Shown here piece after piece: positions 26,624-32,628 of a stretch of 32,628 bases of DNA (positions are counted from its first letter, which is position 1; every line of letters begins with the position of its first letter). The notes under the pieces are model-generated. The model saw only the letters and a program-made list of their open reading frames with translations. It did not search any database and had not been told where the DNA came from. The position numbers and the translations under genes are program-made. The stretch comes from Chthoniobacterales bacterium (GTDB taxonomy: Bacteria > Verrucomicrobiota > Verrucomicrobiia > Chthoniobacterales > JACTMZ01): positions 1 to 32,628 of the forward strand of contig JACSRX010000037.1 of assembly GCA_014879535.1 (NCBI GenBank). Reading direction: 5' to 3'.

Positions 26624-27844
26624 TCAACCATTGCCTTGGGAACGCACGGGACGCTTTCTCTGAGGTGCCGGAAGCGGCAGCGGGGTGCCGGGGAGCATCT
26701 GCACCTGCCGGTCCCGCCGGGGGAGACGGATGGTGGTCCGGAGGCTCTTGCCGGGATCGCTCTCGATCGTCACTTCACCGCCGTGGGCCCGGATGATGCG
26801 CTGGGTGATCATGAGACCGAGCCCGGTGCCCCCGGCCTTGGTGGTGAAATAGGGCTCGAAAATGCGAGCCATGGCCTCGGGAGTCATTCCGCCGCCGGTG
26901 TCCGAGAAGCTGACGATGATCCAATCGGTGTCCGAGCCGGTCCTGATTTTGAGCAGTCCGCCCTGCTTCATCGCCTCGCAGGCATTCTTGATGATGTTGA
27001 AAAAGGCCTGCTTGAGCTGGTCCTGGTCCACGTCGAGGACCGGCAGTCCCGGGGCGAGGTCGAGTTCGAGCAGGACATTGCGGGAGTTGAGCTCGGGGTC
27101 GAGGAATTCCGCGGCATCGCGGACGATGGAGTTGAGGTCGTGCGGGGCGCGGTTGAGCGGGGCGGGGCGGATCGCGCGCAGAAACTGCGTGACGATGGTG
27201 TCGAGACGCCGGATTTCGTCGCGGGCGATTTCCAAGGGGTGGAGAAGACCCTCCTTGTCCTCCTCCGGGAGCTTGCGGAGTCGCCGTTCGAGAAGCTGGA
27301 GGTGGATGGTGAGCGAGTTGAGCGGATTCCCGATCTCGTGCGCCACGCCCGCGGCGAGGAGTTGGAGGGCGGCGATGCGTTCGCTTTCGAGGGTCTCCTG
27401 CGCTTCGCGGTGGCGTTCGGTGAAGTCGCGCATGATCAGCGCATATCCCGTGTGGCTGCGTTTGCCCGGTTGCACGCCATCCTCCCCCATGAGCGGGACG
27501 ACATAGAAGTTCAGCACCCGGTGGGTCGGATGGAACACCTCGATGTCGCGTGTCACAACCTCGCGGCCGTGGGCCAGGTCCTTCCAACGCAGGCCGCTGA
27601 TGTGGTCGGCGAGCGGGCGTCCGAGGGCATCCGCCGGATCGAGTCCGAAAAGCATCCCCGCCGCGTCGTTGAGATAGACGACCGTGCCGCGTGTGTCCGT
27701 CACGATGACGCCTTCGCGGATGGCATTGAAGATGGTTTCGAGGAAGCGCTTGTCCCGGGCCAGCTCGAGAAAATGGGCCTCGACCTCCTCCGGCTGGATG
27801 CGGCGAAGGCGGGGCAGGAGCTTGTCGAGGAAAGCGGGTTTCAT
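26624..27844 (-). CDS. Soluble PAS-domain sensor histidine kinase (orphan)
   Basis: Cytoplasmic two-component kinase; the 406 residues show no membrane segment. A PAS domain covers about 30-145 (FNAIREGVIVTDTRGTVVYL). HisKA has the phospho-acceptor H169 in AAGVAHEIGNPLNSL. The ATPase domain has N box FFNIIKNACEAM, FSDTGGGM (G1) and GTGLGLMI (G2). This resembles NtrB/AtoS-type kinases. A basic, proline-rich tail (about 380-406) ends the protein. Its ATG overlaps the pepF stop (ATGA), and ktrB starts 47 bases after its stop. No response regulator is adjacent; its partner could be elsewhere, and KdpE in this window is only one possibility. The signal sensed is unknown. Confidence 0.88.
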   Translation of the reverse strand: MKPAFLDKLLPRLRRIQPEEVEAHFLELARDKRFLETIFNAIREGVIVTDTRGTVVYLNDAAGMLFGLDPADALGRPLADHISGLRWKDLAHGREVVTRDIEVFHPTHRVLNFYVVPLMGEDGVQPGKRSHTGYALIMRDFTERHREAQETLESERIAALQLLAAGVAHEIGNPLNSLTIHLQLLERRLRKLPEEDKEGLLHPLEIARDEIRRLDTIVTQFLRAIRPAPLNRAPHDLNSIVRDAAEFLDPELNSRNVLLELDLAPGLPVLDVDQDQLKQAFFNIIKNACEAMKQGGLLKIRTGSDTDWIIVSFSDTGGGMTPEAMARIFEPYFTTKAGGTGLGLMITQRIIRAHGGEVTIESDPGKSLRTTIRLPRRDRQVQMLPGTPLPLPAPQRKRPVRSQGNG

Positions 27845-29691
27845 GGCGTGCGGGGCGCGTCCAGATCGATGCCGAGGAGGGAGGCGAGTTCATCCACGCA
27901 TTTGGCGAAAAGCTCCAGCGCGCTCTCGACCGGGGCGGGGGAAGTCATGTCCACGCCGGCCTCGCGCAGGGTGTCGATGGGGAACTGTTTGCCGCCGGAT
28001 TTGAGGAACCCGAGGTAGCGGTTGGCGTCCCCGGTCTCGAGCACCTGCCGCGCGAGGGCCATGGCCGCGCTCATGCCGGTGGCATATTGGTAAACGTAGA
28101 ACGCGCTGTAGAAATGGGGGATGCGCAGGCATTCGAGGTCAAGTTCCGGATCAAGGGTGAAGTCCGGCCCGAAATAGACCGCAAGAAGATCTCGGTAAAC
28201 CGCCGTGATGGTTTCCAGGGTCAGGGCTTCGCCGGCTTCCTGGCGCTCGTGGATGATTTTCTCGAATTCCGCGAACATCGTCTGGCGGTAGATGGTTCCG
28301 CGCAGGTCGTCGATCTGCCGGTTGAGCAGGTGGGCGCGCATGGACGGGTCGTCCGTCTGACCGAGCAGGTGGTGGGTGAGGAGTTCCTCGTTGAAGGTCG
28401 AGGCGACCTCCGCGAGGAAGATGGGGTAGTGGTGATCCTGGAATGTCTGGTTCCGCTGCGCATACCATGTGTGCATGGAATGACCTGCCTCGTGGGCGAG
28501 GGTGAACATGTCGGCGAACACGTCCGGCTTGTAGTTCATCAGGATATACGGGGGCGACCCGTAGCATCCGCTGGAGAAGGCGCCACTTCGCTTGCCCTTG
28601 GACTCGTAACGGTCGCACCAGCGTCCGCGGAGACCCGCTTCGAGTTCGCGGGTGTATTCCCCGCCCAACGGATGCACGGCGGCGATGACGCGGTCGATGG
28701 CCTCGTCGAAGGTGAGGTGGGTGGCGACCTGCTCCACGAGCGGCACGTAGGTGTCGTAATGGTGGATGCTGTCGATCCCGAGGGCGCGGCGCCGCAGCTG
28801 GTAGTAGCGGTAGAGCGGGGCGAGGTTCGCGCGGACGGTGCCGACGAGATTGGAGTAAACCGTCTGGGGGATGTTGTTCCTGTGGAGGGCGGCGGCGAGG
28901 GCGGAGGGGTGGTTGCGCGCCTTGGCTTGGAAGACGTCGGTGCGCACCGAGCTGGCCAGCGTGCTGGCAAGGGTGAATTTGTGGTCGGAAAACTCGGCGT
29001 AGAACTGGTGGAAGGCGCGGCGTCGCAGGTCGCGGTCGGGTTTGACCAGGAACGAGCTGAAACTGCCGAGGCTGAGTTCCGCCGGGGTGCCCGTGGAATC
29101 GGTGATGACCCCGAATTTCAGGTCCACGTTCGTGAGCTGGGAAAATGTCTCCTCGTGCCCGGCCAGCGGCTGCGAGCTCATGGCAAGAAGCCTTTCCTCG
29201 CGTTCATTGAGGGTGTGCGGCTTGAACCGGCGGAGACGCTCCAGCACCGTGCGCCAACCGGCGAGTTCCGGCGAGGACGCGAGCGCGTGGAATTCCCCGT
29301 CGGGCACCGCCATGAGCTCGGGGCCCATGAACGAGCATCGCTCCACGATGTCCGTCTGGAGATTCTGCAGGCGCGCCTCGCGTTCGAGGAATGAGGGGTC
29401 GGCGGCATTTTCACTCACGCGCAGGCTGGCGTAGGTGGACAGGCGCTCGAGCGGCTGGTCGATGCTCTTTTCAAACTCCAGCGCCGCGAGAAGCGGGGCG
29501 GGGGATTCTGCCATTTTGCCGCGGAACTGTTCGACCCCCGGATAGTGTTTCTGGAGCTCCGCAAAGGCCGCCTCCCATGCCGCGTCGTCCGGATAAAGGT
29601 GCGTCAGATCCCACCGGTCGGCCTCCGGGATTTCGCTGCGGACGGGGATGCGCCTGACGGCTGCGGACGGTTCGGGCGGCGGTTTGGACAT
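27841..29691 (-). CDS. pepF: Oligoendopeptidase F, M3B metallopeptidase
   Basis: Zinc metallopeptidase that degrades short peptides in the cytoplasm. The 616-residue protein carries the zinc motif HEAGH at residues 400-404, with the third ligand glutamate at about 428 in FLAEVASTFNEELL. The N-terminal helical part contains WDLTHLYPDD, and the central segment GAFSSGCYGSPPYILMNY is typical of the PepF family. No signal peptide is seen. It lies 18 bases after bioF and overlaps the kinase start by four bases. Confidence 0.93.
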   Translation of the reverse strand: MSKPPPEPSAAVRRIPVRSEIPEADRWDLTHLYPDDAAWEAAFAELQKHYPGVEQFRGKMAESPAPLLAALEFEKSIDQPLERLSTYASLRVSENAADPSFLEREARLQNLQTDIVERCSFMGPELMAVPDGEFHALASSPELAGWRTVLERLRRFKPHTLNEREERLLAMSSQPLAGHEETFSQLTNVDLKFGVITDSTGTPAELSLGSFSSFLVKPDRDLRRRAFHQFYAEFSDHKFTLASTLASSVRTDVFQAKARNHPSALAAALHRNNIPQTVYSNLVGTVRANLAPLYRYYQLRRRALGIDSIHHYDTYVPLVEQVATHLTFDEAIDRVIAAVHPLGGEYTRELEAGLRGRWCDRYESKGKRSGAFSSGCYGSPPYILMNYKPDVFADMFTLAHEAGHSMHTWYAQRNQTFQDHHYPIFLAEVASTFNEELLTHHLLGQTDDPSMRAHLLNRQIDDLRGTIYRQTMFAEFEKIIHERQEAGEALTLETITAVYRDLLAVYFGPDFTLDPELDLECLRIPHFYSAFYVYQYATGMSAAMALARQVLETGDANRYLGFLKSGGKQFPIDTLREAGVDMTSPAPVESALELFAKCVDELASLLGIDLDAPRTP

Positions 29692-29709
29692 GGCGGGATA
29701 TTGCGCGTG

Positions 29710-30984
29710 TCAGAATTCCGAGCAATTGAAAACGATGCGGTAGCCGCACACGGTGCTGCGGCAGACGACCTTGCACTTTTCCTGGGTCAGCGGACCGCCA
29801 CAGACGGGACAAACGCTGTCAGTGTCGCCGTCGGGAAGGGGGGCATCGTCGAGTCCCTCCAAGGCGGCGCGCAGTTGCCGCACGGCGTCCTCCGCATGGG
29901 CCGAGGATAGACTCGCGCGCAGACGGGAGCTTCCGGGGGGGACGGTGGGAGGGCGGATCGCCGGCACGAAGAAACCGAGCTGCATCAATGCCTCGCCGGC
30001 ACGCAAAGCGGTCTCTTCGCTCCCGAGGATCCACGGGAAAATCGCCGCGGGCCTCGACGGGTCGAGGATGTTCCCGAGCGTCTTCAGCTTCGCGCGCCGC
30101 AGGTCGCCTTCGCGACCGGTGCAGATGTCCAGCGCCGTGGTCGCCGCCGCTGCGGTCGCGGCCGGGGGGGCTGTGGAAAACAGGAAGCTGCGCGCCCGGT
30201 TGATGAGAAAATCGACCAAGCGTCTCGATCCCGCGATATACCCCCCGGAGCTGCCGAGGGCCTTCCCCAAGGTTCCCATTTGCACCTCGATGCGTCCGCC
30301 GACGCCGAGTTCGTCGGCCAGGCCCCGGCCACCTCGTCCGAGCACGCCGACCGCGTGGGCCTCGTCGAGGATGAGGATGGCTCCATGGCGGTCTTTCAGG
30401 TCCACGATCTCGCGGAGTGGTGCGGCGTCGCCGTCCATGCTGAAGACCGATTCCGTGACGATGAAGATGCGGGCCGTCGGATGCTTTTCCCGGGCCCAGC
30501 GGAGGTGGTGCTCCAGTTGGTCGGGATCGTTGTGGCGGAACGGGCGAATGGCCGCCCCGCTCAGCCGCGCACCGTCAACGAGGCTGGCATGGCTGAGGCG
30601 GTCGAGCAGGATGACGTCGCTTTTTCCGGCCAGCGCGGGGAGGACCCCGGTGCCCGTGGCATAACCGCTGCCGAATGCCATCGCAGCCTCGGTCTGTTTG
30701 AAGGCGGCCAGTTTTTCCTCGAGCAACCTGTGCGGGAGCTGGGTGCCGCTGACGAGGCGCGAGGCGCCGCTTCCCGCACCGAAGTCACGGGTGGCCCGGA
30801 CGGCCGCCTCGACGACATCGTGGTGTGCGGCAAGGCCGAGGTAATCGTTCGAGGCGAAGTTGTGGAGCGTCCGGCCGCCGAATTTGATCACCGGGCCGGT
30901 GGGCGCCTCCGAGATGCGGAGGCGGCGCCGCAGGTTGCGGCGGTCGAGATCGGCCAAAGATGCCTCGAGAAAGTCTTCGAACAT
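29710..30984 (-). CDS. bioF: 8-amino-7-oxononanoate synthase (BioF family) with C-terminal cysteine-rich tail
   Basis: PLP enzyme of the alpha-oxoamine synthase family; BioF condenses pimeloyl-ACP (or -CoA) with alanine in biotin synthesis. Visible are NFASNDYLGLA (about 42-52), SHASLVDGARLSGA with H132, DEAHAVGVLG with D207 and H210, and the PLP lysine K241 in MGTLGKALGSSGG. The enzyme fold ends near residue 378. A tail of about 45 residues then carries six cysteines (392, 395, 404, 408, 413, 421; CPVCGGPLTQEKCKVVC), resembling a zinc ribbon and not part of standard BioF (about 385 residues). The frame is open to 31227, but the family start is the ATG at 30984. No other biotin gene is nearby, so a different oxoamine synthase role is possible. 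Confidence 0.82.
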   Translation of the reverse strand: MFEDFLEASLADLDRRNLRRRLRISEAPTGPVIKFGGRTLHNFASNDYLGLAAHHDVVEAAVRATRDFGAGSGASRLVSGTQLPHRLLEEKLAAFKQTEAAMAFGSGYATGTGVLPALAGKSDVILLDRLSHASLVDGARLSGAAIRPFRHNDPDQLEHHLRWAREKHPTARIFIVTESVFSMDGDAAPLREIVDLKDRHGAILILDEAHAVGVLGRGGRGLADELGVGGRIEVQMGTLGKALGSSGGYIAGSRRLVDFLINRARSFLFSTAPPAATAAAATTALDICTGREGDLRRAKLKTLGNILDPSRPAAIFPWILGSEETALRAGEALMQLGFFVPAIRPPTVPPGSSRLRASLSSAHAEDAVRQLRAALEGLDDAPLPDGDTDSVCPVCGGPLTQEKCKVVCRSTVCGYRIVFNCSEF

Positions 30985-31090
30985 GGCGGCTGCCCGACAG
31001 TTAATGCCACGGAGAGCCGGGAGTCCACAGGGGAGGCGGGCGACGGACGCAGGATTGATTCGGTGCGCGGGAGGCGGCAGCTTCGATGGC
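30985..31090. other. Divergent intergenic region between bioF and the DUF2231-type gene
   Basis: 106 bases between two genes that point away from each other, so both promoters are expected here. A weak leftward pair, TGGACT and TTAACT 17 bases apart, lies near bioF; the match is too poor to call a promoter with confidence. No strong inverted repeat was seen. Confidence 0.4.
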
Positions 31091-31591
31091 ATGCTGCATC
31101 TGCCCGACCCCGTGCATCCCTTCGCCGTGCACTTTCCGGTGGTCTTTCTTTTGTGCGGCAGCGCGGGGATGGCGCTGTCATTGCTCTGGCCGCACCGCAT
31201 GGTGCTGCGCCTGACCGCGGCCTGCATGGTGCTGGGAGCCCTGAGCGCGGTTTGGGCCCAGCAGACCGGGCTGGCGGAAGCGACGGCGGTGCGGTTTGTC
31301 GGGGTTTCGGTTGCCGAAGCCGTTCAAGCCCACAAAAGCGTATCCGATCTCCTGGTGGTCGCCGCCTTCATCTCGGCAGCGGCATCAATCGCCGCGTTGT
31401 TCGCCCGGGTGGTGCCGGGTGTGTCGCTCATGGCGAGGTTGGTCGGCGTGGCGTCGGTGGTTTTTCTCCTGTGGACGATGCAGGCTTCGTTGTATTCGGG
31501 GTCGGAGTTGACCCACCGGCATTTTTTCGGCCCGAATGCCCCGAAGCCTCTTCCGGGGACGGAGGAGGTGATCCGTCTGCGGGTGGAGTAG
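31091..31591 (+). CDS. DUF2231-type small membrane protein
   Basis: A 166-residue hydrophobic protein starting MLHLPDPVHPFAVHFPVVFL. The HP-x-x-VHFP start, about four membrane segments (roughly 14-32, 37-55, 77-98, 105-125) and the closing segment SGSELTHRHFFG resemble the DUF2231 family of predicted membrane proteins; the function is unknown. The conserved histidines could bind heme or metal, but that is inference. The frame is open upstream to 30860, but those residues are Arg-rich antisense to bioF, so the ATG at 31091 is chosen. Its last 164 bases overlap the MFS gene on the other strand. Confidence 0.7.
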   Translation: MLHLPDPVHPFAVHFPVVFLLCGSAGMALSLLWPHRMVLRLTAACMVLGALSAVWAQQTGLAEATAVRFVGVSVAEAVQAHKSVSDLLVVAAFISAAASIAALFARVVPGVSLMARLVGVASVVFLLWTMQASLYSGSELTHRHFFGPNAPKPLPGTEEVIRLRVE

Positions 31592-32628
31592 TCGGTGAAG
31601 GGCCGCCTTCGATGCCGCGCTCTCCCTCGGGAAGATCGTGTTGCGCCGTGAGCAAAGCGAACCCGGCGAGCCCCGCGGCAAAAATCCAGAGCGCCACCGG
31701 GATCCCGGAAAGCTTGGCGGTGGCGCCGGCCGCCAGTGATCCGAGCGCAAAGCTTCCTTGGAACACGCTCAGGTAAATGGACATCGCACGGCCGCGAAAT
31801 CCCGGGGAGACGGACATCTGCACGGATACATTCAAGTTCACCAGGCAGGTGACCCAGGCGAAGCCACCGACAAACAGCGCGACTGCCGCCGGGGCGAAAC
31901 TCCCGGAGACGCCGAGCAGGGCCATGGCAGCCGCCATCAGCGTGCCCGCACCCGCCACGACCGTCGAATGACGGAAACGGCGTCTGAGCGGGGGCACTCC
32001 GATCCCTCCCAAGAGCGAACCCGCCCCGAAAAATCCCAGCAGGGAGCCGTATTCGGAAGCGGAGAGACCGAGCCCTTCTCTTGCCAGCAAGGGGAGCACG
32101 GCCAACGGGGCGCTGGCGCCGAAAGCGAATGTTCCGAGACGGAACAGCGGCGAGTGCAGATGCGAGGCGCGCCGCATGTAGCCGATGCCCCCGGCCAGTG
32201 CCGGCCAAGCCCGTTGCCCGGGAACTGCCACGGCGATGCCCTTCCAGAATGCCAGCACGAGGACGGTTCCCAAGAACGAGGCGGCGTTGAGGAAGAAGAC
32301 GAAGGCCGCCCCGATCCATCCGACCAAGATGCCGCCGGTCACCGGTCCGATGACCCGGCCGGTGTTGAAGCTGATCGAGTTGAGGGCGACGGCGGCGGCG
32401 ACATGTTCCCGCGGAACAAGGTCCTGCACCAGGGATTGCCATGCGGGGAGGTTCAGGGCGTTGCCGACCCCGAGGGCGAAAGTCAGGGCGAGCAGCGAGG
32501 AGGGAGTCGCGGTGTCCGTGAGAACGAGGATGCCCATGCCGGCTGCACACAGCATCATCCACGCCTGCGTGCAGAGCAGGAAATTTCGCCGGTTGACCAT
32601 GTCGGCAAGGACGCCCCCGAGCAGCCCG
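31428..32628 (-). CDS. MFS transporter (EntS/MFS_3-like), N terminus beyond window
   Basis: Proton-coupled exporter of the major facilitator superfamily. The frame is open to the right edge and reads GLLGGVLADMVNRRNFLL there, the motif A region normally found after membrane segment two, so roughly 50-70 N-terminal residues are missing. About ten further hydrophobic segments follow (for example GRVIGPVTGGILVGWIGAAF). The EntS/MFS_3 group is suggested by PAWQSLVQDLVPREHVAAAVALNSISFN. The membrane part ends at FAAGLAGFALLTAQ. It is followed by a tail of about 70 residues rich in Pro, Ser, Thr and Lys, the last 54 of which are encoded antisense to the DUF2231-type gene. Substrate unknown. Confidence 0.82.
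   Translation of the reverse strand, partial: GLLGGVLADMVNRRNFLLCTQAWMMLCAAGMGILVLTDTATPSSLLALTFALGVGNALNLPAWQSLVQDLVPREHVAAAVALNSISFNTGRVIGPVTGGILVGWIGAAFVFFLNAASFLGTVLVLAFWKGIAVAVPGQRAWPALAGGIGYMRRASHLHSPLFRLGTFAFGASAPLAVLPLLAREGLGLSASEYGSLLGFFGAGSLLGGIGVPPLRRRFRHSTVVAGAGTLMAAAMALLGVSGSFAPAAVALFVGGFAWVTCLVNLNVSVQMSVSPGFRGRAMSIYLSVFQGSFALGSLAAGATAKLSGIPVALWIFAAGLAGFALLTAQHDLPEGERGIEGGPSPTTPPADGSPPPSPEEASGHSGRKNAGGSTPTPNTTKPASSTGEKPPTPRRPTSP

Noticed and set aside
30985-31227. Longer bioF start at 31227
   Set aside because: The extra 81 residues are low-complexity and lie over the start of the divergent DUF2231-type gene.

Overview
The window looks like chromosomal DNA from a GC-rich bacterium. 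The best guess is a member of the Verrucomicrobiota. That guess rests on the tRNA-Trp/secE/nusG/rplK start of the RNA polymerase cluster, the rpoB-rpoC-rpsB-tsf linkage, a short (205-residue) EF-Ts, a tRNA with no encoded CCA end, and a near absence of Shine-Dalgarno sequences (only rplK and a TTG-started cupin gene show clear ones). The taxonomy is inference; no rRNA gene is present to test it.

Layout. (1) 1-1353, plus strand: 3' part of tRNA-Trp, secE, nusG and rplK, closed by a strong intrinsic terminator (1381-1413). (2) 1453-9006, minus strand: a complete high-affinity potassium system, kdpB-kdpA-kdpC-kdpD-kdpE. It sits exactly between rplK (L11) and rplA (L1), which are normally neighbours, and its gene order is B-A-C rather than the usual A-B-C. 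(3) 9025-9223: a divergent control region with a leftward promoter for kdp, a rightward promoter for rplA and a small hairpin between them. (4) 9224-20636, plus strand: rplA, rplJ, rplL, rpoB, rpoC, rpsB and tsf, ending in a terminator. The rplJ-rplL gap (173 nt) and rplL-rpoB gap (247 nt) hold hairpins that may tune expression. (5) 20706-30984, minus strand: a run of seven closely spaced genes, in transcription order bioF (with an unusual C-terminal cysteine-rich tail), pepF, a soluble PAS-histidine kinase, ktrB/trkH, ktrA/trkA, a bicupin and monomeric isocitrate dehydrogenase. (6) 31091-31591, plus strand: a DUF2231-type membrane protein. (7) 31428-32628, minus strand: an MFS exporter cut by the window edge, whose Pro/Ser-rich tail is antisense to the DUF2231 gene.

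How the genes work together. The plus-strand genes make core translation and transcription machinery (SecE, NusG, L11, L1, L10, L7/L12, beta, beta', S2, EF-Ts). On either side of the second block lie two potassium uptake systems: ATP-driven KdpBAC with its own KdpDE two-component control, and a Ktr/Trk channel with its RCK regulatory subunit. The latter is preceded by an orphan histidine kinase that may or may not be functionally linked.

No phage, insertion sequence, CRISPR array or clear novel defence system was seen. The most noteworthy points are the kdp operon lodged inside the ribosomal protein cluster with rearranged gene order, the BioF fusion to a six-cysteine tail, the structured rplJ-rplL interval, and the overprinted MFS tail.
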